This document shows positions 1 through 9,403 of a stretch of 64,000 nucleotides of DNA, piece by piece (position 1 is the first letter of the stretch; each line of letters starts with the position of its first letter). The notes below the pieces were generated by a model, which saw only the letters and a program-made list of their open reading frames with translations, made no database searches and had not been told where the DNA came from. The DNA is from Haloprofundus salilacus (GTDB lineage: Archaea > Halobacteriota > Halobacteria > Halobacteriales > Haloferacaceae). Where the stretch lies: the NCBI RefSeq assembly GCF_020150815.1, contig NZ_CP083723.1, positions 1 through 64,000 on the forward strand. Reading direction: 5' to 3'. The position numbers and the translations under genes were made by a program.

Positions 1-165
1 TACGTCAGAGTCGCCTTCGAGAATCCGATGGCGTTCGTCTCGTCCCGGCCGACGGTCCAGTCTGCGCGTTTGGCATCGATATTCGGGGCCAAAACGCCGG
101 GGCGCCGGTAAGTTCACTCTTACCCAAAGGCCCATTTATGCGCACCCCCATACTCCGTATAGAGA

Positions 166-1398
166 ATGTCTCGGAGTCCGTCGCTCCCCGACCGCCCTCG
201 GCTCGACCTCGACCCAGAGATGTCGGACGCCGAGCGACTCGACGCGATGCAGAAGCATCTCGCACGCATCGTCCAGGTCAACGAGGAGCTAGATGAACGG
301 TTAGCACAGGCAGACAACCGGATGGAAGACCTTCAGGAGGAGGTCGACCAGCTGAAACGCCGCAACGACACGCTGAAGAAGGCGTCGCTGTACCTCGCCT
401 CCGTCGAAGAGGTGTCCGACGACGGCGTCGTCATCAAGCAGCACGGCAACAATCAGGAGGTGCTGACCGAAGTCTCGCCGCAACTGGAGAACAAACTGGA
501 GGCAGGCGACCGCGTCGCCATCAACGACTCCTTTGCGGTCCAGCGTATCCTCGACGACGAGACCGACGCCAGAGCGCAGGCGATGGAAGTCGAGGAATCA
601 CCGGACGTGACCTACGACGACATCGGCGGTCTCGACGAGCAGATCCGGGAGGTCAAAGAGGCCGTCGAGGACCCACTGGCCTCGCCGGAACTGTTCGAGG
701 AAGTCGGCGTCGAGCCGCCCGCGGGCGTCCTGCTGTACGGCCCGCCGGGAACCGGCAAGACGATGCTCGCGAAAGCCGTCGCCAACCAGACCGACGCGAC
801 GTTCATCAAGATGGCCGGCTCCGAGTTGGTCCAGAAGTTCATCGGCGAGGGCGCACGACTGGTCCGCGACCTGTTCTCGCTCGCCGCCGAGCGCGAACCC
901 GCCGTTATCTTCATCGACGAGATAGACGCCGTTGCCTCCAAGCGGACCGACTCGAAGACGTCGGGCGACGCCGAGGTTCAGCGGACGATGATGCAACTGC
1001 TCAACGAGATGGACGGCTTCGAAGAGCGGGGCGAGATCCGCATCATCGCGGCGACGAACCGCTTCGACATGCTCGACGAGGCCATCCTCCGGCCGGGTCG
1101 CTTCGACCGCCTCATCGAAGTGCCCAAACCGAACGAGGAGGGACGCCGCCGCATCCTCGACATCCACACGAGTCGGATGAACGTCGCCGACGACGTGGAC
1201 CTCGAGACGTTCGCCGACGACCTCGACGGCTTCAGCGGCGCGGACATCGCCAGCCTCACCACCGAGGCGGGGATGTTCGCCATCCGCGACGACCGTACCG
1301 AGGTCCGGATGGAGGACTTCGAGGCCGCCCGCGAAAAACTCGCCGAAACCGACGGAGACGACGGCCCTGTCGGCGAGTTCACCGACTACCAGTACTGA
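166..1398 (+). CDS. pan: Proteasome-activating nucleotidase (PAN, AAA ATPase)
   Basis: Hexameric AAA ATPase that unfolds substrates and feeds them to the 20S proteasome in the cytoplasm. Visible: an N-terminal coiled coil (about residues 20-75, ending [12 protein letters not shown]), an OB-like linker, Walker A GPPGTGKT near residue 192, Walker B VIFIDEID near 247, and the second-region-of-homology arginines in [18 protein letters not shown]. The length of 410 aa is normal. The N-terminus [11 protein letters not shown] resembles the haloarchaeal PAN-B/PAN2 type, which supports the first ATG. The C-terminus is YQY, so the penultimate residue is Gln where the classical HbYX motif has Tyr. The gene reads away from the left edge, with pdaD 52 bp downstream on the same strand. 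Family assignment is certain; the B-type label is inferred from the N-terminus. Confidence 0.96.
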   Translation: MSRSPSLPDRPRLDLDPEMSDAERLDAMQKHLARIVQVNEELDERLAQADNRMEDLQEEVDQLKRRNDTLKKASLYLASVEEVSDDGVVIKQHGNNQEVLTEVSPQLENKLEAGDRVAINDSFAVQRILDDETDARAQAMEVEESPDVTYDDIGGLDEQIREVKEAVEDPLASPELFEEVGVEPPAGVLLYGPPGTGKTMLAKAVANQTDATFIKMAGSELVQKFIGEGARLVRDLFSLAAEREPAVIFIDEIDAVASKRTDSKTSGDAEVQRTMMQLLNEMDGFEERGEIRIIAATNRFDMLDEAILRPGRFDRLIEVPKPNEEGRRRILDIHTSRMNVADDVDLETFADDLDGFSGADIASLTTEAGMFAIRDDRTEVRMEDFEAAREKLAETDGDDGPVGEFTDYQY

Positions 1399-1450
1399 CC
1401 GTTCGCCGGTTTTCGCAAGCGCTTACTTCCCGCCGCGTCGTCTTCCGACA

Positions 1451-1924
1451 ATGAGCACCATTCGCGTCGTGAGCGGCGTTGCGACCGGCCCGACGCCGAT
1501 GTCGTCGTACGACGCCGCCCTCGCCGAGGCGAACATCCACAACTACAACCTCGTCGCCGTCTCCTCGGTCGTCCCCCCCGACGCCGAGGTGGAGTACGTC
1601 GAAACCGCGCCCGACCTCGGCCCGGCCGGAGGGCGTCTCACCGTCGTCGAGGCGCGCGCGACCACCGCCGGACCGGGTCGCGTCTCCGCCGGTCTCGGTT
1701 GGACGACCGGACCGGGGCCGGGGCTGTTCTACGAGTCGGCGGGCGAGACGGACCCCGAAACGGTTCGCGAGCGAGTCACCGCCGGTCTCGACGCGGGACG
1801 CGACCTCCGCGAGTGGGCGTTCGAGGCGGAACACGTCGAAGTCGCCTCCGCCGAGGCTAACTCCGGCGAGTACACGACGGCGCTCGTGGTCGCGGCCTAC
1901 GGCGAGAGCGAACCGATTATATAA
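1451..1924 (+). CDS. pdaD: Pyruvoyl-dependent arginine decarboxylase
   Basis: Converts arginine to agmatine, the first step of archaeal polyamine and agmatine synthesis; agmatine is also needed for the agmatidine of tRNA-Ile2. The proenzyme cleaves itself at a Ser-Ser bond to make the pyruvoyl cofactor. Here the site is in VAVSSVVPP, around Ser38-Ser39. The protein is 157 aa, usual for PvlArgDC, and GPGPG and the C-terminal alpha/beta sandwich pattern are present. It follows the PAN gene on the same strand with a short gap and its own upstream region. Family assignment is strong from the N-terminal VSGVATGPTPMSSYDAAL pattern and the cleavage site. Confidence 0.93.
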   Translation: MSTIRVVSGVATGPTPMSSYDAALAEANIHNYNLVAVSSVVPPDAEVEYVETAPDLGPAGGRLTVVEARATTAGPGRVSAGLGWTTGPGPGLFYESAGETDPETVRERVTAGLDAGRDLREWAFEAEHVEVASAEANSGEYTTALVVAAYGESEPII

Positions 1925-1984
1925 TCTTGCTCCTGCCGACGCCTTTTTACTCGGATACCGCCTAAAGCGCACGATTGAGTTAGT

Positions 1985-2368
1985 ATGAACGGAAACACCC
2001 CCTTTGCGGGCGTTCCGGATGCCGTCGACACCGACCAGCCGAATCTGTCGACGGAGCTTACCGGCGACCAGAAACAGCAGCTCCGCCGAGCGGTCGCCAG
2101 CATCGTCGCCCAGACCCGCGAGTATCTCCCCGACAGCTACGCCATCGGCTCTGAACTCTCCTACGATTCGAACGGCCCGCGAGCGACCGTCGCGGTCCAC
2201 CCCCCGGCGGGTCACGCCGTCAGCGCCGGGTTCAAACCCGACACCGACGACCTCGAATCCGGTCTCGACGACGAGGACCGCCGCGAAGTCGCGCGGGGTC
2301 TCGCCGCCAGCGCCGCGATGCAGGTGATGACCGCCGTTGGCGACGGCGTCACGCCGACCGCGAGATAA
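1985..2368 (+). CDS. Conserved haloarchaeal protein (DUF5811-like)
   Basis: A 127 aa acidic soluble protein with no signal peptide or membrane segment. It begins MNGNTPFAGVPDAVD and has an alpha/beta pattern with a helix LTGDQKQQLRRAVASIVAQ, a beta-rich middle (SELSYDSNGPRATVAVHPP) and a helical C-terminus ending in a small-residue stretch SAAMQVMTAVGD. I associate it with the haloarchaeal family DUF5811, from memory. No catalytic motif is visible and the function is unknown. It lies 60 bp after pdaD on the same strand and could be cotranscribed with it. Confidence 0.82.
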   Translation: MNGNTPFAGVPDAVDTDQPNLSTELTGDQKQQLRRAVASIVAQTREYLPDSYAIGSELSYDSNGPRATVAVHPPAGHAVSAGFKPDTDDLESGLDDEDRREVARGLAASAAMQVMTAVGDGVTPTAR

Positions 2369-2509
2369 CTCTCCTCGCGTTTCCGCACACCGCCGCTCGA
2401 ATCCGCGGACCGCCGAGAGCGGTCACTCTCGACGTGCGGTTCGCGTCGAAACGAGAACGAACGTCGCCGAGGTCGTCTCGCTCCCGCCGTTCGTCTCTCG
2501 GCTGTCGAT

Positions 2510-2740
2510 TCACCGACCGGTCGGCTCGACCGGCGCCTCGACGAACATCCCGTAACCCACCAGCGCGGCAGCAGGCAGCGCCCCTAGCGCCACGCCGTGC
2601 GCGAGCGACAGCGACGACGTCGCACCGACGAGGAGGCCCGCCAGGAGCAACGTCGGAATGAGCGCCAACAGGAGGTCGTAGCGCGATATCCCGTTCGTCG
2701 AAGCGGCGATGCTACCGGTTCTATCGATTCCTACACTCAC
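2510..2740 (-). CDS. Small two-helix membrane protein
   Basis: A 76 aa protein with two predicted membrane helices (about residues 22-43, LLLALIPTLLLAGLLVGA, and 48-67, HGVALGALPAAALVGYGMFV) and a polar N-terminus. The hydrophobic pattern and GC-rich third positions support it as a real gene. It lies convergent to the upstream 1985 gene and is followed on the left by about 140 bp of sequence with no gene. Function unknown; small membrane proteins of this shape are common in haloarchaea. Confidence 0.62.
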   Translation of the reverse strand: MSVGIDRTGSIAASTNGISRYDLLLALIPTLLLAGLLVGATSSLSLAHGVALGALPAAALVGYGMFVEAPVEPTGR

Positions 2741-2924
2741 TATTCACCACCTCACGCGACAGTAACGGCCCCTGACCACTAAAATTTCACTTCACGTTAC
2801 GCTCAGGTGACCAATTGGAAAGTTCCTCGTAACGTATCGCCCGGTTACGGGGCGCTCCGGACGAGAGGGACGAAGTCGGACGGAAGTGGACAGACTGCGG
2901 TGAGAGCGGGCGAGACGCGGCGAC

Positions 2925-4727
2925 TCACTTCCCCCAGAACGGGTCGCGGCGGCGGTGTTTGTCGAGGTAGCCCTGCAGCGCCTCCAACTCGTCGCCGGGA
3001 ATCTCGCTCGACAGCTCCTGTTCGAGAATCTTCGCGTGCTTCTCGGGGAGTTCGACCCACAGCTCGTCGCCCTCGTCTATCTGGCGGCCGACCGTCGGGC
3101 CGTCGATGGCGACGCTAACGCGGTTGCCCGCGCGGACCTGCTTAACGTCCTCGCCCTGCTCCTGGATGCCGGAGAGCTGGCCGACGCGCGTCGGCTTGTC
3201 GCCGTCGAACTTCACGACGCGCATGTTGTTCTTCAGCGTCCCGGACATGATCTCGACGCCGACGACGGCGGGGTCGTTCTGGCGGAACACGTGGTCTTGG
3301 AGAATGCGGAAGCGCGCCGGGCGGACGATCTTGTCGAGCACCGTCTCCTGCTGGGCGCGCTTGCGCTCGGTGACGAACTCGTCGTACTCCTCGATGAGTT
3401 GGTAGATGACGTCGTCGTCGAACAGTCGCACGTCGCTGTTCTCCAGTTCGTTCTCGGCGTTCGGCAGCACGTCGACGTTGAACGCGAGGATGACCTTGTG
3501 CTCGTCCTCGCGGGCGGTTCCGGCGACGGCCACGTCGCGCGGGGCCACGTCGCCGACCTCCGCGCGTAGGATGGGAATCTCGGCTTCTTTCAGCGCGTTC
3601 GCCATCGCCTCCAGACTGCCGAGCGTGTCGGCTTTCACGACGACGCCCTCGTCCTCGGTGCTGACCTCGATTTCGGCGAGTTCGGCCTGCACGTCCTGAA
3701 TCACGTCGTCGACGTCGCGGCCCCGGACGACGCGAACCGGCGCGCCCGCCATCGCGGCGTCGAGGTCGGGGGCGGCGATTTTCACGCCCGCGGCGGCTTT
3801 CGCTTCGTCGACGCGCTCGAAGCGCTTCTCGGTGCGAATCTCGGCGAGCGGTCGCGGTTGCAACAGCGCCCGAACCTCGGTGACGATGGGCCCGTTCGTC
3901 CCGCCGACGACGACGGTGTCGCCCTCGCGGACGGTGCCGTCGTACAGTACCACGTCGAGCGTCGCACCGAAGCCGCGCTCCTCCTTCACTTCGAGCACGG
4001 TCCCCGCGCCGGGACCGGCGATGTCGACGGCCATCTCGGCTTTCATGTAGCGCTGGGAGAGCCCCATCAGGACGGCGAGCAGGTCGGGAATCCCCTCGCC
4101 GGTCATCGCGGAGACGGGGATGACGCCGACGTTCTTCTGGAAGTTCTGAACGCGCCAGTAGAGGTCAGCCGACAGGCCCTCGTCGGAGAGTTGGCCGATT
4201 ATCTCGTAGAGGTTGGTGTCGAGCATCTGCCGCGCCCGGTCGCTCTGGCCGTCGTACGACGGTTTGATGGGCGACCCCTCCTGCGGGTTCCACCCTGGCG
4301 TAGTGTCGACTTTGTTGGCAGCGACGACGAACGGCGTTCCCGTCCGCTTGAGGATGTCCAGTGCCTCGACGGTCTGCGGTTGGAAGCCGTCGTTCACGTC
4401 GACGACGAGGATGGCGATGTCGGCGAGCGCACCGCCGCGCGAGCGGAGCGTCGAAAACGAGTGGTGCCCCGGCGTGTCGATGAACAGCAGGCCGGGCAAA
4501 TCGAAGTCGTCGGGGTCGACGAGGCTTCCGGCCATCGACGAGACGGTTTCGAGCGGAACTGCCGTCGCGCCGATGTGCTGGGTGATGGCGCCGGCCTCGC
4601 CCTCGCTGACGGCCGACCCCCGGATCTTGTCGAGGAGGCTGGTTTTCCCGTGGTCGACGTGACCCAGAACGGCGACGATGGGTGTGCGAAGCGTCTCGGA
4701 TTGAGGTGGCTGGTCCGTGTCTGACAT
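2925..4727 (-). CDS. infB: Translation initiation factor aIF5B (IF-2 family GTPase)
   Basis: GTPase that promotes subunit joining with initiator tRNA during translation initiation. G1 is GHVDHGKTSLLDKI near residue 21, G3 is DTPGHHSF near 84, and G4 is NKVD near 138, followed by the beta-barrel domains II to IV of the archaeal/eukaryal eIF5B type. The length of 600 aa is typical of archaeal aIF5B without a long N-terminal extension. The ATG start at 4727 gives MSDTDQPPQSETLRTPIV just ahead of G1. The upstream gap (4728-4936) separates it from the divergent PRC-barrel/nob1 pair, so each side has its own promoter. Confidence 0.96.
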   Translation of the reverse strand: MSDTDQPPQSETLRTPIVAVLGHVDHGKTSLLDKIRGSAVSEGEAGAITQHIGATAVPLETVSSMAGSLVDPDDFDLPGLLFIDTPGHHSFSTLRSRGGALADIAILVVDVNDGFQPQTVEALDILKRTGTPFVVAANKVDTTPGWNPQEGSPIKPSYDGQSDRARQMLDTNLYEIIGQLSDEGLSADLYWRVQNFQKNVGVIPVSAMTGEGIPDLLAVLMGLSQRYMKAEMAVDIAGPGAGTVLEVKEERGFGATLDVVLYDGTVREGDTVVVGGTNGPIVTEVRALLQPRPLAEIRTEKRFERVDEAKAAAGVKIAAPDLDAAMAGAPVRVVRGRDVDDVIQDVQAELAEIEVSTEDEGVVVKADTLGSLEAMANALKEAEIPILRAEVGDVAPRDVAVAGTAREDEHKVILAFNVDVLPNAENELENSDVRLFDDDVIYQLIEEYDEFVTERKRAQQETVLDKIVRPARFRILQDHVFRQNDPAVVGVEIMSGTLKNNMRVVKFDGDKPTRVGQLSGIQEQGEDVKQVRAGNRVSVAIDGPTVGRQIDEGDELWVELPEKHAKILEQELSSEIPGDELEALQGYLDKHRRRDPFWGK

Positions 4728-4936
4728 GAAAATCGCCCCGGAGAAGTTCTCTTATCCGTCGAATACGGGGGGCCGAAGTTAAGTGTTTCAACTCCGTCTG
4801 CTGCTGATTCCGACACGAGAGAAATACAGGATAGAGAGATGCTCTTCGACGAAATACTGTCTCTTTCCTCGACGACCGACAGACGCCCGTCAGACGACCC
4901 CGTGGCGTTTATGTGACCGGACTCGAATAGGCGGCT

Positions 4937-5185
4937 ATGGCCGACATACTCGCCGAGAACCTCTCGGGTAAAGCCGTCATGGGTTCGGACGGAACCGAAC
5001 TCGGCATGCTGTACAACATCACGATGAACCACAAGACGGGCGCGCTCTCGGACCTGCTCGTCACCCCCGACGAGGAGGCGTTCACCGTCGACACGGGATC
5101 GCTCGACCGAGACGACGACGGCCGGTTCCGAATTCCGGTCAGCCACGTCAAAGCGGTGAAAGATTACATCGTCGTCCAGCGTTAG
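4937..5185 (+). CDS. PRC-barrel domain protein
   Basis: An 82 aa single-domain PRC-barrel protein (LSGKAVMGSDGTELGMLYNI... VKAVKDYIVV). PRC barrels are small beta-barrels found in the ribosome maturation factor RimM and in archaeal proteins thought to act in RNA metabolism or cell division. The stop codon lies 4 bp before the nob1 start, so the two are almost certainly cotranscribed. That suggests a role linked to ribosome biogenesis, an inference from context only. No other domain is present. Confidence 0.9.
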   Translation: MADILAENLSGKAVMGSDGTELGMLYNITMNHKTGALSDLLVTPDEEAFTVDTGSLDRDDDGRFRIPVSHVKAVKDYIVVQR

Positions 5186-5189
5186 GTAG

Positions 5190-5648
5190 ATGCAAGTTCT
5201 CGATTCTTCGGCGTTCATACACGAGTACCACACCGACGAGCAGACCGCTTCGATACCCGACGTGCAGTCGGAACTGGAGGGCGAACACGCGTTCCGTTTC
5301 GACGCGATGGAGGGCGCGGGGATGCACATCCACATCCCCGCCGAGGGGGCCGTCGAGACCATCGGTCGCGCCGCCGCGGAGACGGGCGACGCCGACGTGC
5401 TCTCGGAGACCGACATGCGACTGCTCGCCACGTCCTTCGAACTCGACGCGACGCTCGTCACCGACGACTACGCGATGCAGAACGTCGCCGAACACCTCGG
5501 CGTCTCGGTGAAGGTCATCGCCCGCGAGGGCATCGAAGAGCAGCGCAACTGGCGGTTCCAGTGCGCCGGCTGCGGACGCGAGTTCGACGAGAAACACGAC
5601 CGCTGTCCCATCTGCGGGTCGGACCTCACGCGAAAGAACCCGGCGTAA
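5190..5648 (+). CDS. nob1: Endoribonuclease Nob1 (PIN domain plus zinc ribbon)
   Basis: Nob1 makes the final cut at the 3' end of pre-16S/18S rRNA. The PIN domain occupies about residues 1-115, with acidic residues in LDSSAFI (Asp4), SETDMRLLA and VTDDYAMQNVA. A rubredoxin-like zinc ribbon follows, with CAGC and CPIC near residues 127-145. The 152 aa length fits archaeal Nob1. It is the second gene of a two-gene unit with the PRC-barrel gene. Confidence 0.93.
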   Translation: MQVLDSSAFIHEYHTDEQTASIPDVQSELEGEHAFRFDAMEGAGMHIHIPAEGAVETIGRAAAETGDADVLSETDMRLLATSFELDATLVTDDYAMQNVAEHLGVSVKVIAREGIEEQRNWRFQCAGCGREFDEKHDRCPICGSDLTRKNPA

Positions 5649-5676
5649 GCCGGCCGTTCGACCGCGCTCCGTTTCT

Positions 5677-6444
5677 CTACGCGCCCGGAATCAGGCCGGT
5701 CGCGATAGCGTACTGACCGAGGAACTGGTAGGAGTTGAACAGGCCGTGGACGACGGCCACGACGACCAGATTCTCCGACCACTCGTACAGCAGCGCGAGG
5801 ATAGCGCCGAGGACGAAGATGACCGCGATGCTCGCGATTTTGCCGCCGCCGCTGCCGATGAGCGCCAGCCAGTGAGCGACCGCGAAGACGGCGCTGGCGA
5901 CGACGACGGCGAGCGTCTGTCCGTAGATGCGGCGGAGCTTCTCCTGAACGATGCCGCGGAAGATGAGTTCCTCCATTGGCCCGACGAAGAACACCGTCAC
6001 CGGCACCATGTAGAGGAAGTATATGGGGTTCTGCTGGCCGGTCGTGATCACCTGATTGGCCGCCACCTCGATGCCGAGCTGCTGGATGACGGCGGAGACG
6101 GCGACGAGCGCGCCGACGAGAATCACGAGGCCGCCGAAGATCCAGCCGACGTCGCGGAGCGTCGGGATCCGCCAGCGGACGATGTCCCACTCGTTCCGCT
6201 TCGAGAGGTAGAGGTAGGCGGCGATGCCGAAGCCGACGTACTGCAGCGAACTGAGGGCGGCGCGCATCGCCGGCGTCTCCGTCGAGACGCCCGCGAGCCG
6301 AAGTAGCAATACGCCGACGAGCGAGACGGCGATCCCAACGGCGAACGCGCCGGCGACGACGGAGACGACGGTCCCGGCGACCTGTACGTGCGTCGGGGAC
6401 TGTGACTGCGGGGAAGGTTCTGACTGCATCTGCTCGTCGTACAC
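5677..6444 (-). CDS. CPBP-family intramembrane metalloprotease
   Basis: Membrane protein of 255 aa with about seven hydrophobic segments, in the CPBP/Abi (type II CAAX protease-like) family. Motif 1 is PMEELIFRG, with the Glu-Glu pair and Arg near residue 150. Motif 2 is FAVAHW and motif 3 is HGLFNSYQF; these supply the usual metal-binding histidines. The family includes prenyl-protein proteases and bacteriocin-immunity proteins; the haloarchaeal substrate is unknown. The N-terminal 25 residues are Gln/Ser/Pro-rich and cytoplasmic. An internal ATG at residue 6 is an alternative start. It faces nob1 tail to tail. Confidence 0.9.
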   Translation of the reverse strand: MYDEQMQSEPSPQSQSPTHVQVAGTVVSVVAGAFAVGIAVSLVGVLLLRLAGVSTETPAMRAALSSLQYVGFGIAAYLYLSKRNEWDIVRWRIPTLRDVGWIFGGLVILVGALVAVSAVIQQLGIEVAANQVITTGQQNPIYFLYMVPVTVFFVGPMEELIFRGIVQEKLRRIYGQTLAVVVASAVFAVAHWLALIGSGGGKIASIAVIFVLGAILALLYEWSENLVVVAVVHGLFNSYQFLGQYAIATGLIPGA

Positions 6445-6522
6445 TACCGGTCGACGCCGAATAGATGCACCGGTCGGGTGCGGCGTCGTTCGGTCACCGG
6501 CGACCGATCTCCCGACTCTCGA

Positions 6523-7809
6523 CTACTCGACTTCGAGTCGCGTCTTGTCGCTGACGGCGTCGGCTTCCTCGAAGTCGCCGCCGCCCAGGAGGCCGCGCGC
6601 GGCGCGCTTGCCCCACTCGACGGCCGGTTGCGTGAACGTCGAGACGTTCTCCAGTTCCCCGTAGAGGACGCAGGCGGCCTCCATCCCGTACAGGAGTTCG
6701 CCGACCCCGCGTTCGTCGACGCGATCGATTTCGACGCGAACGTTGGGTTGGCCCGCCGCCGCGAGACTCGCTTCCGTCGCCTCGAACTCCGCGTCGAGCA
6801 GTTCGCCGAGCGTCGACCCGCCGAGGTACGACAGTCCGTCGAGGTCGGTCTCGGGAATCGGTCGGTCCTCGCGCTCTCGCGGACGGACGAGCGTGACGAG
6901 TTTGTCGTGGCGACCCGCTCTGTAGAGTTGGAGTTGCGAGTGTTGGTCGGTCGCGCCGAGCGCGCGGGCGGGCGTCTGGCCGACCCCCTCCTTGCCGAGG
7001 CTCTCGGCCCACAGTTGCGCGAACCACTCGGCGAAGTACTCCAGCGACTCGGCGTACGGCATCATCGCGTTGACCGTCGCGCCGCGGCGGTCGAGCGCGT
7101 AGGCGGCCGCGCCGTAGGCGTAGGCGGGCGAGTCGAACAGCGACCCCGAGAGGCTCTCGGCCTCGTCGGCCGCGCCCGCGAGAATCGCGTCGAGGTCGTG
7201 GCCCTGAATCGCCGCGCAGGCGAGGCCGACGGTGGAGAGCGCCGAGAAGCGACCCGGCACGCCGTCGGGCACCTGCAGCGCGGGGAGGTCGTGGTTGTCG
7301 GCCAACTCGCGGAGGTTGCCCTCCTCGCCGGTCGTGACGAACGTCCGCTCGGTCCAGTCGACGCCCGCCGACTCCATCGCGTCGCGGACGACGAGGAAGT
7401 TCGCGAGCGTTTCGGCGGTCGTTCCAGACCGGGAGACGACGTTTACTGCGGTCCGATCCAACGGGAGGGAGTCGAGAAGCGTCGTCGTCGCCTCGGGGTC
7501 GACGTTGTCGAGGAAGTGCGCGTCGACGTCGCCGCCGAGCGCCTCCGAGACGGTTGCCGCGCCGAGGGCGCTGCCGCCGATGCCGACGGTCAGGACGGCC
7601 TCGGCGTCACCGAACGGTTCGACCGCGGCGCGAATCTCGTCGGGGTCGGTCGTCTCTGGCAGATTTAACGCCGCGTAGCCGTGTTCGGCGTCGGCGCGAC
7701 CCCGCTCGATGCGTTCGTGGGCGTCGGCGACGCGTTCGTCGAGTCGCTCCAACTGCTCGCGGCTCAGTCCCGGCGTCGAGTCGAGGACGTTGCCGAGGTC
7801 GACGTACAT
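6523..7809 (-). CDS. pgi: Glucose-6-phosphate isomerase
   Basis: Interconverts glucose-6-phosphate and fructose-6-phosphate. The sequence shows tandem SIS folds, the substrate-binding motif GIGGSALGA near residue 65, SRSGTTAET near 135, and the C-terminal region including the lysine/histidine catalytic area (LGATDQHSQLQLY). I chose the ATG at 7809 (MYVDLGNVLDSTPG) over the longer frame from 7890, because the 27 extra residues are Arg/Ser-rich and unlike the family. That gives 428 aa, typical of archaeal/bacterial PGI of the conventional superfamily. It supplies fructose-6-phosphate to GlmS, encoded in the same window. Confidence 0.95.
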   Translation of the reverse strand: MYVDLGNVLDSTPGLSREQLERLDERVADAHERIERGRADAEHGYAALNLPETTDPDEIRAAVEPFGDAEAVLTVGIGGSALGAATVSEALGGDVDAHFLDNVDPEATTTLLDSLPLDRTAVNVVSRSGTTAETLANFLVVRDAMESAGVDWTERTFVTTGEEGNLRELADNHDLPALQVPDGVPGRFSALSTVGLACAAIQGHDLDAILAGAADEAESLSGSLFDSPAYAYGAAAYALDRRGATVNAMMPYAESLEYFAEWFAQLWAESLGKEGVGQTPARALGATDQHSQLQLYRAGRHDKLVTLVRPREREDRPIPETDLDGLSYLGGSTLGELLDAEFEATEASLAAAGQPNVRVEIDRVDERGVGELLYGMEAACVLYGELENVSTFTQPAVEWGKRAARGLLGGGDFEEADAVSDKTRLEVE

Positions 7810-7931
7810 GGCCGAACGCGCGCGCGCCGACACCAAAGGCGTTGTCCTCGCCACAGGCGACGAGAGTCTCTCCCCTGCGGACGGACTCACGGACCAATCG
7901 GCTTAATCGGCCCCGGGGCCAACTGCCGACG

Positions 7932-8444
7932 ATGGCCGACGGTTACAACGGCGTCTTCGGTGCGTTCCCCTACGCGCTCAGACACTCGACCTCGTGGCTG
8001 TTCCGCCTCTATGCCGCCGTGAGCGCGCTCGTCGCGCTGTTCGTCACGCTCGTGGTCGGGACGGGCCTCGTCGTCCTCATCGGCCAGACGGCGAACTTCG
8101 GCGGCGGCCAGTTAACGCTCTCTCGTTCGTTCTACGCCGTCGTCGGTCTCCTCCTCGTCGCGCCGATTCTCGCGCCGACGCTGTTCGTCGCGCGTCGACA
8201 CCGTCGCGAAAAGACACGTGAGGGCGAACGGTACGACTTCGCGCTCGGCCTCGCGGGGTTCGTCTTTCTCGCGTCGCTGTACGTCGGCGCGATAATCACC
8301 GTTCCGCCCGACTTGCAGACGCCGGTCGACGGGACGCTCGCCCCGCTCGTTGAGTTCCTCTACGGCCTCCCGCAGTTGGCTGGGTTGGTCCCGCCGCTGC
8401 TGGCGGCGCTTTTCATCTACGACGTCCACCGCCGGCTTCGGTGA
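7932..8444 (+). CDS. Four-helix membrane protein, function unknown
   Basis: A 170 aa protein with four clear membrane helices: residues about 22-45 (AAVSALVALFVTLVVGTG), 60-80 (SFYAVVGLLLVAPILAPTLF), 98-118 (FALGLAGFVFLASLYVGAII) and 145-163. It starts at the ATG at 7932 (MADGYNGVFGAFPYALRHS), which fits a short cytoplasmic N-terminus; the open frame extends upstream but is Arg-rich and opposite pgi. The stop overlaps an upstream GTG of the next frame (GTGA), so the two genes are probably cotranscribed. No family recognised. Confidence 0.8.
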   Translation: MADGYNGVFGAFPYALRHSTSWLFRLYAAVSALVALFVTLVVGTGLVVLIGQTANFGGGQLTLSRSFYAVVGLLLVAPILAPTLFVARRHRREKTREGERYDFALGLAGFVFLASLYVGAIITVPPDLQTPVDGTLAPLVEFLYGLPQLAGLVPPLLAALFIYDVHRRLR

Positions 8445-8542
8445 CTCCAACGGCAACGGCAACGTCCCGCGATGCTCGGTATCGCCTCACACACCGCCGA
8501 GACGACGAAACCGAGAAACGTCCCGCTGACCTATCGGCGGGC

Positions 8543-9016
8543 ATGACTGACGACTCAAAGGAAGGGACGTTCCTCGTCACCGCCGCGGACGACGAGACGG
8601 CCGTATTGAAGGACGTTGAAGACGGGCAGGTCCACACCCTCGCGTCGAATCCGGGTGTCGAGCGACATGACGCCGTCGAGGGCGTCGTCGCGCCCGACCC
8701 ACCGATGAACGTCACGTGGCAACTCGTCGAGGTCAACTCGCGTCGGCCGCTCCGAATCGAGGAGAGCAGCGAGTCGCCGACGACGATGGTCCGCGACGTC
8801 GCCGCCGAGCAACCCGTGGGCGAACTGACGCGACGCGAGCGCGCCGGAACTGGCGAAATTCACGTCGTGACGGTCCCCGAGGACAGAACCGAGCAAGCCG
8901 TCGCCGACGTGCTCGACGACGAGGAGGGGCTGCTCTCGCGGGCGGCGCGACTCGGCGTCAGTAGGGTGGAAGTGCGTTCGTCGCCCGGCGTCGTCTCGGT
9001 TCGGTACATGCCGTAG
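8543..9016 (+). CDS. Conserved haloarchaeal protein (DUF5812-like)
   Basis: A 157 aa acidic soluble protein from the ATG at 8543 (MTDDSKEGTFLVTAADDE). The N-terminal beta-rich part (about 1-75) looks like a small OB-like or barrel fold, with NVTWQLVEV; the C-terminal half (about 85-157) is alpha/beta. I associate it with DUF5812, from memory. A GTG at 8441 would add 34 residues and overlap the previous stop, but the added stretch is Thr/Arg-rich and looks non-coding. Function unknown. It follows the four-helix membrane protein on the same strand. Confidence 0.78.
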   Translation: MTDDSKEGTFLVTAADDETAVLKDVEDGQVHTLASNPGVERHDAVEGVVAPDPPMNVTWQLVEVNSRRPLRIEESSESPTTMVRDVAAEQPVGELTRRERAGTGEIHVVTVPEDRTEQAVADVLDDEEGLLSRAARLGVSRVEVRSSPGVVSVRYMP

Positions 9017-9118
9017 TCACCGCAGAACTCTACGCGTCGCTCCCGGCGAACGCTCGCGTCGTCGCCGATAGATCTCGTCTCGCTCCGATGGCCGCTTCCG
9101 CAGACGAAGAAAAATCGA

Positions 9119-9403
9119 CTACTGGATGTGGCCTTCTTGCCGGAGCTGCTCGGCGTCCTGGTCGGTGTAACGCCACTCGATGTTGGCCTTCTCGTCCTGC
9201 CAGTCCCACGGCTCGACGAGGACGACGTCGCCCTCGTTGATCCACGTGCGGTACTTCATGCGGCCGGGAATCCGTCCCATTCGCTCTTTGCCGTCGTTGC
9301 AGCGAACGCGGACGTGATTGCCACCGTTGTGCTCGGTGACGACCGCGAACAGCTCGTCGTCGTTGGGCATTCGAAGGTTCCGACGCCCAGTTTCTTCGCT
9401 CAC
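9119..9403 (-). CDS. eif1A: Translation initiation factor aIF1A
   Basis: OB-fold protein that binds the ribosomal A site and helps form the initiation complex. The 94 aa sequence has the family core [39 protein letters not shown] and the [16 protein letters not shown] strand. The start at 9403 ([14 protein letters not shown]) has the usual short basic N-terminal tail; a longer frame to 9467 in another register is a shadow. It has its own upstream gap before the neighbouring minus-strand gene. Confidence 0.95.
   Translation of the reverse strand: MSEETGRRNLRMPNDDELFAVVTEHNGGNHVRVRCNDGKERMGRIPGRMKYRTWINEGDVVLVEPWDWQDEKANIEWRYTDQDAEQLRQEGHIQ

Noticed and set aside
6478-7668. Long plus-strand open frame opposite pgi
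   Set aside because: Arg/Val/Glu-rich, no motif; a mirror of the GC-rich third positions of pgi.
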